Shown in pieces: positions 54,186 through 62,705 of a DNA stretch of 64,000 nucleotides (positions within the stretch are counted from its first letter, which is position 1; every line of letters starts with the position of its first letter). Origin of the DNA: Anaerolineaceae bacterium oral taxon 439. Lineage in GTDB: Bacteria > Chloroflexota > Anaerolineae > Anaerolineales > Anaerolineaceae. Position numbers and translations under genes: made by a program. The notes beneath the pieces were generated by a model, which was not told the DNA's origin, ran no database searches, and saw only the letters and a program-made list of their open reading frames with translations. The stretch covers positions 2,418,001 through 2,482,000 of the forward strand of contig CP017039.1 of NCBI GenBank assembly GCA_001717545.1. Direction: 5' to 3'.

Positions 54186-54338
54186 TCAATACCGGTAAAA
54201 TCTCGAATTCAAACAAACCAGGAAAAACCCGATCAGCAAAAGCCAATAGTTATACTCCGACGCCATCGGAATATAGGTGAAATGCGCGATGATACCCAAC
54301 ACCCCGATAAAAAAACCGAATATCCAACCGCCGTTCAT
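54186..54338 (-). CDS. 50-residue two-helix membrane protein
   Basis: A short frame, MNGGWIFGFFIGVLGIIAHF to SRFYRY, with two hydrophobic segments (about 4-24 and 31-44) separated by TYIPMASEYN, and a C-terminal Arg/Tyr-rich end. GGAGG lies about nine bases before the ATG. It starts 23 bases after the phosphoesterase gene and ends ahead of a terminator, so it is a credible operon partner. Family and function not recognised. Confidence 0.68.
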   Translation of the reverse strand: MNGGWIFGFFIGVLGIIAHFTYIPMASEYNYWLLLIGFFLVCLNSRFYRY

Positions 54339-54361
54339 GCGTCCCACCCTCCAAATCAGTC

Positions 54362-55045
54362 TCAGTCAGTAAAAGGTAAGATGCAAGTAACATGCCAATC
54401 AGCGGATCTGGCGCGGATTTCGACCGTCCCGGCGCCGTCCGCGCCAAGCTCGATCACGGCGAATTTCGGATCGCCACGCCCGTAAACGTTCGCCTTTTCC
54501 GTCAACGCGCCCGGATTCACGATAACGCGGCCAGCGACCGCCTCCACCCGCGCCAGATGGGTATGGCCGTAGACCAGGAAGTCGTCGGACGCCGCTTCGG
54601 ACGGAAAACCGAGATTCATCGTCCGGAGCGCAAGGCTCCGCCGCGCCGCCATGCGCCGCATCCTGAGATAATCCGCAAGCGACGACCCGTACCCATGGAA
54701 CAGCAGGAGTGACCGCCGGCCAATCCGGAACCGGCGCATCGCCGGCAGCTTTCGCCAATCCAGGATATCGCGGTTCCCGCGCACGGGGTATATCGGCGCG
54801 ATTTCCGCCAGCGGCGCGAGTCCCGGGAGCCAGGCAATATCGCCGGTATGCAGCAGCGCGTCCGGCTCAGCCGCCGCAATCGCCGCGGTCGCCTCCGCCG
54901 GAAGGCGTTCTCCGCAATTGAGATGCGTATCGCCCAGCGCGACGAGCCGGAGCCGACGATCCTCCGGGATCCGGAGCTCGTCTTCGACAACGCGTTCCCA
55001 TCTTCTTCGAAAATCGTTATCCCACAAGGAACCGTCCAAAGTCAT
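54362..55045 (-). CDS. calcineurin-like metallophosphoesterase (YfcE/MJ0936-like)
   Basis: A 227-residue two-metal phosphoesterase. Metal-binding motifs appear in order: GDTHLN (DxH), TGDIAW (GD), GNRD (GN[HR]), LLFHGYG (GH-type His), and YGHTHLARVE (GHTH), followed by NPGALTEK. Small YfcE-like enzymes hydrolyse phosphodiesters; the natural substrate is unknown. It begins with ATG 55045 just after GAGGAA and is cotranscribed with the 50-residue protein. Confidence 0.88.
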   Translation of the reverse strand: MTLDGSLWDNDFRRRWERVVEDELRIPEDRRLRLVALGDTHLNCGERLPAEATAAIAAAEPDALLHTGDIAWLPGLAPLAEIAPIYPVRGNRDILDWRKLPAMRRFRIGRRSLLLFHGYGSSLADYLRMRRMAARRSLALRTMNLGFPSEAASDDFLVYGHTHLARVEAVAGRVIVNPGALTEKANVYGRGDPKFAVIELGADGAGTVEIRARSADWHVTCILPFTD

Positions 55046-55137
55046 TTCCTCAATCTATTTTACAGAAGAAGCGTTCCATAAAAATTTCAGCTTAATCCGA
55101 ACCGGGCCTGATCCGGCGCGCGCCTGATTTTTCTTAT

Positions 55138-55143
55138 TATAAT
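55138..55143 (+). promoter_or_regulatory. candidate -10 box of comB operon
   Basis: TATAAT about 54 bases before ATG 55198 in the divergent gap with the phosphoesterase. No clear -35. Confidence 0.4.
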
Positions 55144-55197
55144 TTCGATAACGCCGGACTTCAGCTTCGCCGGCGGAAAGGTACGGCAAGAATCCGA

Positions 55198-55908
55198 ATG
55201 GCTCCAATTCAATTCAAAATTCACAGTCTCGAAACCGCGGGCGAAGCGCGGGGCGTCGCCGTCGTCATCGACGTGCTCCGAGCCTTTACAACGGCCGCAG
55301 TCGCAACCGCCCTCGGCGCAAAAGAGATCCGCTGCGTCGGGACGATCGAAACCGCGCTGGCGCTGAAACGGGAGCTCGGGAACGCTCTCGTCATGGGCGA
55401 AGTCGACGGCTACGCGATTCCTGAATTCGACCTGAATAATTCGCCGCTGCGGCTGCGCGACAGCGACATTCGCGGAAAAACGCTGGTCCAGCGAACGACC
55501 GCTGGAACGCAGGGACTGATCCGCGCTGAGAACGCTGAGATCCTGTTCGCCGCGGCGCTCGTCACTGCGTCAGCGACCGCCGAACGCGTCCGCGCGCTCG
55601 ATCCGCGCGAGGTTCATTTTATCGCAACCGGAATCACGGCAGACGGGCGCGGAGACGAAGACGTCGCCTGCGCCGAGGTCATCCGCGACCTTATCCTCGG
55701 CCTCCCGCTCCCCGATCCGGAGGCACTCGCCGAGCGCATTCGCGCCTCGAAGAACGGTCTGCGTTTCAGCGACCCGGCCTCCCGCGACCTGCCGGCAGGC
55801 GACCTTGATATCGCTTCAGAGCTCGACCGCTTTGATTTTGCCCTGTCCGCGGTCCGTCTTCGCGACGGCTCGATTCGGCTGATGCCGAAAAAAGGAGCCG
55901 GCGCATGA
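55198..55908 (+). CDS. comB: 2-phosphosulfolactate phosphatase family protein
   Basis: A 236-residue ComB-family protein. In archaea ComB dephosphorylates 2-phosphosulfolactate in coenzyme M synthesis; in bacteria the family is widespread and the in vivo substrate is often unclear. Family blocks are VVIDVLRAFTTAA, VMGEVDGYAIPEFDLNNSP, QRTTAGTQGL and ATGITADGRGDEDVACAEVI. No other coenzyme M or sulfolactate genes are nearby. It overlaps the next gene by ATGA. Confidence 0.88.
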   Translation: MAPIQFKIHSLETAGEARGVAVVIDVLRAFTTAAVATALGAKEIRCVGTIETALALKRELGNALVMGEVDGYAIPEFDLNNSPLRLRDSDIRGKTLVQRTTAGTQGLIRAENAEILFAAALVTASATAERVRALDPREVHFIATGITADGRGDEDVACAEVIRDLILGLPLPDPEALAERIRASKNGLRFSDPASRDLPAGDLDIASELDRFDFALSAVRLRDGSIRLMPKKGAGA

Positions 55909-57953
55909 ACCGTCGCCGACGCCCGCCGCTGGCCGCTTCGCGAAACCGGCCGCGCGCCTTCGCAGCCATCTTCATCTTCGCCGCTGTTTTTTTCCTGATT
56001 CTCCGTCCGGCTTCCGCCGAAGACGTAACGCTGATCGGGCCGAACGAGGCGCTCTATTCGCTGGGCGATCCGCTTTCCGCGGAGCTCCGAACCAGCGAAA
56101 ACGTAACCGCGACCCTCGAAATCGCCGACGTGATCGTCGAAGCCGATCGCGTTCGCGTCCGCTTCTTCGCGCATGGGATTTCGCCGGCATGGGCGGTCAA
56201 GATTACCGATCCGCGACGGATGACTGGAAGCTACCTGCCGGTCATGGAATTGGGGCTGCCGTCGGGAGAATGGCTGACCCCATCGTCGGCGTCGCGTTAC
56301 TCGCTGACGGTTACCGACGACGACCTGATCCTCGGCGGGCTGTCCGAATTCCTGACCGATGAAAAAGCTGATTTTCTGATCCTGAATTTCAATCAGCTGC
56401 CTTTCGATACCGAGCCGTTAGCCGAAGGTGCGTCATTCCCGCTCCTTCTCCTTCCGGGGGATCATAAGCGGCGGACCGCGATCGAAAACCCGCTCCGCGT
56501 CAGCGAAAACGGGATTACGTTCAGCCTGATGAATACCGCCGAGGCTCCGGCGACCTCCATGTTCCAGCCGGGGATCGCCGTCGACCGTCCCGGCGAATCG
56601 CTTTCAGGGATCGGCTGGGTAACGATGACCGCGGCCGATGGACGCAGCGTTATTCTCAGGCGCGACGCCAGCTACGGCTTTAATCTATCCGACGACAACC
56701 GGACCTACCTCCGCAACAGCTATTATTTCAACGCCAACGGCGTCGAAGGGCCGCTGACGATCGGGCTGGATACCTTTTACCTGACCCGCGTTATCGACGA
56801 TCCGGAACCGGTCGTCTGGGCCACGGCGCCGGAAATCGGCGAATGGGCTTCGCTCGATCTCACGCTTCCGCTCGACGAATTTAAAGCGAAAATCACCGCT
56901 TACAAGGTCTTCGCCTCGCGCCCGACCGACGCGGATCATCGTCACGCGTACGTCCGACTCTGGATCGACACGCCCGAAGCCGTCAGCCAGATTTTCTTCA
57001 GCGCCGATCCGGACGGATCGACGCTGGCGGGAGACTGCGGCGTGGAACCGACGACCGAAAAATTCGCCTGCGACGTTCCGATCGCGTCGTCGCTCGTCGG
57101 CGACATGATCCTCTACGTCCGCTCATTCGAATACAGCGTGAATCAGCCGATGCAGATCAGCTGGACGCCGCGCCGCTACGCGAAAGCTGATCGCGAGCCC
57201 GCCCCGCTGACGCCGCTCAGCTATGACCTCAGCGGACTGAACGACGAAGCCGCCGCCGATCCGCGGCTGACCGACGCAGTTCATGCGCTCCTGAACCGCG
57301 GGTTCACGCTGCGCGGGAAACCGGGTTGGATCGTTCAGAAATCGACAACCGTCAACGCTATTCCCAACCCAGAGCGTCCCGCCTTAATCAACCGCGCGCT
57401 TTACGGGCGGAATCCGTTCGCTTACCGGACCGAAACCTACGAACGGATCGACGAGGCGGGAAACGTCGTCGAAACCGTCTCGCTGCAAAAGGATTTCAAG
57501 GGGAAACTGGTGAACGGGACCTGGACAAACGCCAATTTTCGAATTTCGCTTCCGAACGGTTACCGGATCGAGACGTCGAACGGGATCGGCTCCGGCTACG
57601 CGGCCCCGTACGTCTATGGGAAGGAATTCCTGTCGCTGATCGGGCCACCGGCAAAATTCGAAAAAGCTGAAGCCTGTGAAAACGACGCGAATCAGGATTT
57701 AACCTGTTTCACGTTTTCGCAGTCGCTCCTCCCGGAAGCCGCCGAAAATCGTCTTGACGCAACGCTCCGGTTCCGGATCGCGATCGATCTCGCGTCCGGC
57801 GAATGGACCGAGGCGGAAACGGAATGCCTTCTGAGCGAAACGGATACAGCGCATTCACGCTGCATCCTGACGACGGCGGAGAGCGTCGAATGGACGGCGG
57901 AGACGCCCGCCGAACTCCGGAGCGTCCTCGACCGGTATATCACGGAATACTGA
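55905..57953 (+). CDS. large secreted protein of unknown family
   Basis: A 682-residue protein with a basic N-terminus and a signal sequence (about 18-38, AFAAIFIFAAVFFLILRPASA), then an all-outside region that looks beta-rich with no membrane anchor at the C-terminus. Paired cysteines occur in GDCGVEPTTEKFACD, EACENDANQDLTC and TECLLSE...SRCIL, suggesting disulfides. I recognise no family. The start overlaps comB by four bases, so it is translated from the same message. Possibly a carbohydrate- or surface-associated protein, given the GH1 gene 43 bases downstream; that is inference only. Confidence 0.72.
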   Translation: MNRRRRPPLAASRNRPRAFAAIFIFAAVFFLILRPASAEDVTLIGPNEALYSLGDPLSAELRTSENVTATLEIADVIVEADRVRVRFFAHGISPAWAVKITDPRRMTGSYLPVMELGLPSGEWLTPSSASRYSLTVTDDDLILGGLSEFLTDEKADFLILNFNQLPFDTEPLAEGASFPLLLLPGDHKRRTAIENPLRVSENGITFSLMNTAEAPATSMFQPGIAVDRPGESLSGIGWVTMTAADGRSVILRRDASYGFNLSDDNRTYLRNSYYFNANGVEGPLTIGLDTFYLTRVIDDPEPVVWATAPEIGEWASLDLTLPLDEFKAKITAYKVFASRPTDADHRHAYVRLWIDTPEAVSQIFFSADPDGSTLAGDCGVEPTTEKFACDVPIASSLVGDMILYVRSFEYSVNQPMQISWTPRRYAKADREPAPLTPLSYDLSGLNDEAAADPRLTDAVHALLNRGFTLRGKPGWIVQKSTTVNAIPNPERPALINRALYGRNPFAYRTETYERIDEAGNVVETVSLQKDFKGKLVNGTWTNANFRISLPNGYRIETSNGIGSGYAAPYVYGKEFLSLIGPPAKFEKAEACENDANQDLTCFTFSQSLLPEAAENRLDATLRFRIAIDLASGEWTEAETECLLSETDTAHSRCILTTAESVEWTAETPAELRSVLDRYITEY

Positions 57954-57996
57954 TTCGAAATGAATCAGAAATGAAGTCTGAAAAGGAGATTGGATC

Positions 57997-59316
57997 ATGA
58001 TCAGCGCAAAATTCCTCTTCCCGCAGAAATTTACCTGGGGAACGGCCACCTCGTCGCATCAGGTCGAGGGCGGTCATCCGGATAACAACTGGACCGCCTG
58101 GGAAAAGCAGCCCGGGCGGATTCTCGAAAACGGGCTGAGCGACCCCGGCTGCGACTGGTGGGGCGGCGGACGCTGGCGCGAGGACCTGACCCGAGCGGCC
58201 GAAAGCGGCCAGAACGCGCATCGATTTTCGATCGAATGGGCCCGGGTCCAGCCAACCCCCGACAGCTGGGACGAAAGCGCGATCGATTTCTACCGCGAAA
58301 TCATGCGCGCGATGATCGAGCGGGGACTGCGCCCCATGGTCACGCTGCATCATTTCACCGATCCGCTCTGGTTTACCGAACAGGGCGGCTGGCTCAACCC
58401 GGCGGCGCCGGCGCTCTTCCGCGGCTACGTCGAAAAAATCGTCCCGGCGCTGAAAGAATTAACGAACGAATGGATCACGATCAACGAACCGAACGTCTAT
58501 ATCTACAACGGCTATCTCACCGGCGCGTTCCCGCCGGGAAAAGCGTTTGCGCTGAAAGAAGCGGCGGCCGTCCTGAGAATCATGATCGAGGCGCACGCGG
58601 CCGCCTACCGGGCGATCCACGAGCGCCAGCCGGAAGCCGCTGTTTCGATCGCGATCAATCATATGGATTTCATGAGCAAAACGCCCGCGCTTCCGGACCG
58701 CTGGACGACGGCTTTTTTCGACCGCGTTTTCAACCGTTCGTTTATCGACGTTCTCGCAAAAGGAAGCTTCTCTTATGGGCCGCTCCGGATTCGATCCGCC
58801 GCCGCCCGGAACGCCTTCGATTTTCTCGGGCTCAATTATTACACGGGCAAGCAGGTCCGGTTCTCGACGGACCTGAATCTGGCGATGAGCTTCCCGCCGG
58901 GAGCCTCGCTCAGCGACACCGGATTCCTCGCGAACGAGCCGGACTCTTTCGCGAACGCGCTCCGCTGGGCCGGGTCGTACGGAAAGCCCGTCGTCGTCAC
59001 GGAAAACGGCGTCGAGAACGACGAGGATTCGTTCCGCCGCGAATATATCGGGGACCAGATTTACCAGCTCTGGCGCGCGATTTCCGCCGGAATTCCGGTT
59101 ACCGGCTATTATCATTGGTCGCTCGTCGATAATTTCGAATGGGAACGCGGCTGGACGCAGCGGTTCGGCCTCTGGCGGCTCGACCTCGCGACCGGGAAAC
59201 GCGAAAAACGCCCCTCGGCCGATTTCTACGCGGCGATCTGCCGAAAGAACGCGCTCGAAGCGGAGGATCTAAAAACCTACGCGCCTGTCGTCTACGATCG
59301 GATTTTTAAGGATTGA
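57997..59316 (+). CDS. GH1 beta-glucosidase
   Basis: A 439-residue glycoside hydrolase family 1 enzyme that releases terminal beta-linked sugars from oligosaccharides. It has FPQKFTWGTATSSHQVEG, RFSIEWARVQP, TLHHFTDPLWF, the acid/base Glu in TINEPN, the nucleophile Glu in VVTENGVEND, and YYHWSLVDNFEWERGW. No signal peptide, so cytoplasmic. AAGGAG lies eight bases before the ATG. It could act on disaccharides brought in by a sugar importer such as the one starting at 63526. Confidence 0.94.
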   Translation: MISAKFLFPQKFTWGTATSSHQVEGGHPDNNWTAWEKQPGRILENGLSDPGCDWWGGGRWREDLTRAAESGQNAHRFSIEWARVQPTPDSWDESAIDFYREIMRAMIERGLRPMVTLHHFTDPLWFTEQGGWLNPAAPALFRGYVEKIVPALKELTNEWITINEPNVYIYNGYLTGAFPPGKAFALKEAAAVLRIMIEAHAAAYRAIHERQPEAAVSIAINHMDFMSKTPALPDRWTTAFFDRVFNRSFIDVLAKGSFSYGPLRIRSAAARNAFDFLGLNYYTGKQVRFSTDLNLAMSFPPGASLSDTGFLANEPDSFANALRWAGSYGKPVVVTENGVENDEDSFRREYIGDQIYQLWRAISAGIPVTGYYHWSLVDNFEWERGWTQRFGLWRLDLATGKREKRPSADFYAAICRKNALEAEDLKTYAPVVYDRIFKD

Positions 59317-59328
59317 CGCGGGCGGCCG

Positions 59329-60117
59329 CTATTCCCACTCCGGGTCCAGCTCAAAAATCCATGGACCGTATATTACGCCTGATTCAATCTCCAGCATTAA
59401 TCTGTGCGCTTCCTGCTTCGTCAGGACTGTCTCGTCGAACAAATCCAACCGGACGGATGATTCGAACGAAAAGTCGATACCGGGCGGATTTCCGTTCGGT
59501 GTTTCGTTGCAGCCCACGTTTAAACCGGCTGCGACAGCTCGTTGATTTGACGCGAAACGCTCCAGAATTTCTTCGCAGGGATGAAACCTTTCGCGCGGGA
59601 TCGCAAACGCCTCCTCAAACGTAAGCGTCAGCGGCGGTTCAATCTCAACATCCGTATCAAAATCAAATATAAACCGCTCGCATTTCTCACCCATCGTTTT
59701 TCCGTCAGCAAGCTTCTCATCCCACCAGTTCGGCATTCCCTGATTCTGCCTCGCTGCGACAGAACCGAACTTTACCATTTCCTGTCCGCCGAAAAGCGAC
59801 CATTCGCCGGAATCCGGGGTCGAAAAGCAGACGTCAAAAGCCAACACCTTTTTATCCGCGGATTCGATTTCCTTTTCTGTATCAGACCATAATTCCCGCG
59901 ATTCAATCGACAGTTTGACATCGATAATCTTCACCGTTATTCCGTTCACCGTTTCTTCCGCAATCGCCGGATCGCCCGGCTTCGGAAAATCCGGGGGTAC
60001 TGTCGGCTCGATATACGTCAACGAATCTTCATCCTGCGCAAACCCGACCGACGGCAGTACAAACGAAAGACAGACAGAAAGCAGGATAAACGCCCATATC
60101 GATTTATTTTTTTTCAT
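59329..60117 (-). CDS. secreted paralogue A of tandem family
   Basis: A 262-residue exported protein, one of four tandem paralogues of unrecognised family. Signal peptide MKKNKSIWAFILLSVCLSF...GFAQ is followed by PKPGDPAIAEETVNGITVKI, VCFSTPDSGEWSLFG, GEKCERFIFDF, PCEEILERFASNQRA and the C-terminal LTKQEAHRLMLEIESGVIYG. Four cysteines are shared by all copies. The start is ATG 60117, five bases after AAAGGAG; a longer frame overlapping the upstream gene has no signal sequence at its start. Its 5' two-fifths are nearly identical in DNA to paralogue B. Confidence 0.78.
   Translation of the reverse strand: MKKNKSIWAFILLSVCLSFVLPSVGFAQDEDSLTYIEPTVPPDFPKPGDPAIAEETVNGITVKIIDVKLSIESRELWSDTEKEIESADKKVLAFDVCFSTPDSGEWSLFGGQEMVKFGSVAARQNQGMPNWWDEKLADGKTMGEKCERFIFDFDTDVEIEPPLTLTFEEAFAIPRERFHPCEEILERFASNQRAVAAGLNVGCNETPNGNPPGIDFSFESSVRLDLFDETVLTKQEAHRLMLEIESGVIYGPWIFELDPEWE
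59796..60113. repeat. block shared by paralogues A and B (copy 1; copy 2 at 60611-60927)
   Basis: About 317 bases covering the signal peptide and N-terminal domain recur with few differences 815 bases further on. Amino-acid changes are scarce, which indicates recent duplication or gene conversion. Confidence 0.8.
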
Positions 60118-60128
60118 CATCGCTCCTT

Positions 60129-60929
60129 TCATGGCTGTGATTCGTCCGTATTCAGCGAATCGATCGTAAAGACCCATGGACCGTATATCACGCCCGATTC
60201 AATCTCCAGCGTCAGAACATGCGCTTCCTGCTTCGTCAGAATGGATTCGTCGTAACCGTTCAGATAAACGGACGCGTCATATTTGGAATCAACGCCGGGC
60301 GGATTTCCGTTCGGCATTTCGAAGCAGTTCACATCTAAATCCGCCGCCAATGCGCGGGGATTCGTCGCGAAACGGTTTAAGATATACTCGCAAGGATGCG
60401 CCGCTTTATGCGGAGACGTGAACAACTGATCAAACCGCAGCGTAAACGGCGGTTCAACCTCAATATCCAACTCGAAATCAAACGTATACCGCTCGCATTT
60501 CTCACCCATCGTTTTCCCGTCGGCAGGTTTTTCATCGCGTAAACTCGGCATCCGGTCCCATACCCAGGAACAATACTGATCGAAAAGCAGCATATCTTTC
60601 GTACCCCAAAGCGACCATTCGCCGGAATCCGGGGTCGAAAAGCAGACGTCAAAAGTCAACACCTTTTTATCCGCGGATTTGATTTCCTTTTCTGTATCAG
60701 ACCATAATTCCCGCGATTCAATCGACAGTTTGACGTCCATAATCTTCACCGTTATTCCGTTCACCGTTTCTTCCGCAATCGCCGAATCGCCCGGCTTCGG
60801 AAAATCCGGGGGTACTGTCGGCTCGATATACTTCAACGGATCTTCATCCTGCGCAAACCCGACCGACGGCAGTGCAAACGAAAGACAGGCAGAAAGCAGG
60901 ATAAACGCCCATATCGATTTATTTTTCAT
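60129..60929 (-). CDS. secreted paralogue B of tandem family
   Basis: A 266-residue exported protein. The signal peptide and N-terminal domain are almost the same as in paralogue A (MKNKSIWAFILLSACLSF, PPDFPKPGDSAIAEETVNG), while the last codons (GPWVFTIDSLNTDE) match paralogue C, so B looks like an A/C chimera. The shared cysteines are in VCFSTPD, GEKCERYTFDFE, PCEYILNRF and VNCFEMPNG. ATG 60929 follows AGGAA at five bases. B starts 12 bases before C's stop position on the same strand. Confidence 0.78.
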   Translation of the reverse strand: MKNKSIWAFILLSACLSFALPSVGFAQDEDPLKYIEPTVPPDFPKPGDSAIAEETVNGITVKIMDVKLSIESRELWSDTEKEIKSADKKVLTFDVCFSTPDSGEWSLWGTKDMLLFDQYCSWVWDRMPSLRDEKPADGKTMGEKCERYTFDFELDIEVEPPFTLRFDQLFTSPHKAAHPCEYILNRFATNPRALAADLDVNCFEMPNGNPPGVDSKYDASVYLNGYDESILTKQEAHVLTLEIESGVIYGPWVFTIDSLNTDESQP

Positions 60930-60940
60930 CTTCGTTCCTT

Positions 60941-61783
60941 TCATGGTTGAAATTCGTCCGTATTCAGCGAATCGATCGTAAAGACCCATGGACCGTATAT
61001 CACGCCCGATTCAATCTCCAGCATTAATCTGTGCGCTTCCTGCTTCGTCAGCCTGGATTCGTCATAACCGTCCAAGTGAACGGACGCAATCGCAAGAGGC
61101 TCCATGCCATCCGGAACCCCCGTCGGAATATCCGTACAGTGAATCGTTATCCCGGCTTCGCGGGCACGCGGATTCGTTTCAAACCGCTCCTTCATCTCCC
61201 AGCATGCATCATATCCACCGTAAGGGATCATCCATAACTTGCTAATTTCAATCGTAATCGGGAGTCCGATCTTCGTTTCCAAAGCAAAAGCATATGTGTA
61301 GCGGGCGCATTTTTCGCCGGTTTCCTTTCCATCCGCTTTTTTTTCATTCCAATAGTTGTATCTCCCCTCCCAGCCGCGCGGCACATCGAAATCGCTTGTC
61401 GGCATAAGTGGCAAAATTTCAAGATGCCATTCGCCTATATCCGGCATCGAATAGCAGACATCCACCGATATAGCCTGAACGTCTGTCGCTCCGTTCTCGG
61501 AATACCCGAACTTTCTTTCAATCGACCGTTTGACGTTAATAATTCGAACGGTGTACCCATTAACCGTCTGCTCAACCAAGGCTTTATCGCCAGGATTCGC
61601 CAGCGTCAAATCAAGATCAGATTCGCTGGACGTTCCTAATAGCCATTCCCGGCTAACCGCGGCATCCGGCGAATCGGTCGTTGGATCCAGATCATCGCCG
61701 CTTTGCGCCGTCACGGCCGCCGAGAACGCAAACAGGACGCCGGCAATGAACAGCAACATCCCGTAAAATTTTCGTCTCCTCAT
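60941..61783 (-). CDS. secreted paralogue C of tandem family
   Basis: A 280-residue exported protein. Its own signal peptide (MRRRKFYGMLLFIAGVLFAFSA...AQ) precedes an acidic stretch and the family core: NPGDKALVEQTVNGYTVRII, KRSIERKFGYSENGATD, VCYSMPDIGEW, GEKCARYTYAF, ACWEMKERFETNPRAREAG, and LTKQEAHRLMLEIESGVIYG. The start is ATG 61783 with AAAGG seven bases upstream. Two long blocks are nearly identical in DNA to paralogue D, separated by 251 diverged bases. Confidence 0.78.
   Translation of the reverse strand: MRRRKFYGMLLFIAGVLFAFSAAVTAQSGDDLDPTTDSPDAAVSREWLLGTSSESDLDLTLANPGDKALVEQTVNGYTVRIINVKRSIERKFGYSENGATDVQAISVDVCYSMPDIGEWHLEILPLMPTSDFDVPRGWEGRYNYWNEKKADGKETGEKCARYTYAFALETKIGLPITIEISKLWMIPYGGYDACWEMKERFETNPRAREAGITIHCTDIPTGVPDGMEPLAIASVHLDGYDESRLTKQEAHRLMLEIESGVIYGPWVFTIDSLNTDEFQP
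60986..61200. repeat. block shared by paralogues C and D, 3' part (copy 1; copy 2 at 61892-62106)
   Basis: 215 bases, nearly identical at a constant offset of 906 bases. It codes for the C-terminal 70 residues. Its first about 35 bases are also shared with paralogues A and B. Confidence 0.85.
61452..61648. repeat. block shared by paralogues C and D, 5' part (copy 1; copy 2 at 62358-62554)
   Basis: About 197 bases, nearly identical at the same 906-base offset. Between this block and the 3' block lie 251 bases in each copy that have diverged in sequence but not in length. Confidence 0.85.
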
Positions 61784-61864
61784 TCTCCCGCCTTTCCGCC
61801 CGTCTTTCCGCATGGTCCGGATTCAGCCTGATCCGCCGTCTCCGGGCCATTCCTGATTCGCCGC

Positions 61865-62683
61865 TTAATTCGTCGGCGTGATCTTGAATATCCATGGACC
61901 GTATATCACGCCCGATTCAATCTCCAGCATCAGCGCGTGCGCTTCCTGCTTCGTCAGCCTGGATTCGTCATAACCGTCCAAGTGAACGGACGCAATCGCA
62001 AGAGGCTCCATACCATCCGGAACCCCCGTCGGAATATCCGTACAGTGAATCGTTATCCCGGCTTCGCGGGCACGCGGATTCGTTTCAAACCGCTCCTTCA
62101 TCTCCCGACAGGGATAATATCCCCCACTTGTACTAACCTTTAATTCACTGAACTCAATCGTAATCGGAGGATCGATCTTTGTTTCCAAATCGAAATTAAA
62201 CATATATCTCACACATTTCTCACCGATTTCTTTTCCATCCGCTTTTTTTTCATCCCAATAATTAAATTTTTCTTCCCAGCCCTGTGATGCAATAGAATCC
62301 GTTCTCAACATATCCGGCGGACCGTCAAGAAGCCATTCAATTGAATCCGGCGTCGTATAGCAGACATCTACCGATATAACCTGAACGTCTGTTGCCCCGT
62401 TCTCGGAATACCCGAACTTTCTTTCAATCGACCGTTTCAGGTTAATAATTCGAACGGTGTACCCATTAACCGTCTGCTCAACCAAGGCTTTATCGCCAGG
62501 ATTCGCCAGCGTCAAATCAAGATCAGATTCGCTGGACGTTGCTAATAGCCATTCGCGCATCACTTCACCCTCGGTCGGATCATACTGAAGATCAAGTGAA
62601 TCAGCAAAAACTAAGTCTGAAGCTAATATGCTACCACAGCAAATCAATAAATATAAACATATTATTAATTTTGTCTTTTTCAT
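61865..62683 (-). CDS. secreted paralogue D of tandem family
   Basis: A 272-residue exported protein and the first copy in transcription order. The signal peptide (KKTKLIICLYLLICCGSIL...FA) is AT-rich and unlike the other copies; the rest follows the family: EWLLATSSESDLDL, NPGDKALVEQTVNGYTVRII, VCYTTPDSIEWLL, GEKCVRYMFNF, PCREMKERFE and QEAHALMLEIESGVIYG. ATG 62683 has AGG about nine bases upstream. It follows the DUF2690 gene by 22 bases, so the whole set may be one transcript. Confidence 0.76.
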   Translation of the reverse strand: MKKTKLIICLYLLICCGSILASDLVFADSLDLQYDPTEGEVMREWLLATSSESDLDLTLANPGDKALVEQTVNGYTVRIINLKRSIERKFGYSENGATDVQVISVDVCYTTPDSIEWLLDGPPDMLRTDSIASQGWEEKFNYWDEKKADGKEIGEKCVRYMFNFDLETKIDPPITIEFSELKVSTSGGYYPCREMKERFETNPRAREAGITIHCTDIPTGVPDGMEPLAIASVHLDGYDESRLTKQEAHALMLEIESGVIYGPWIFKITPTN

Positions 62684-62705
62684 TTTTTTTAACCTACTTT
62701 TAAAA

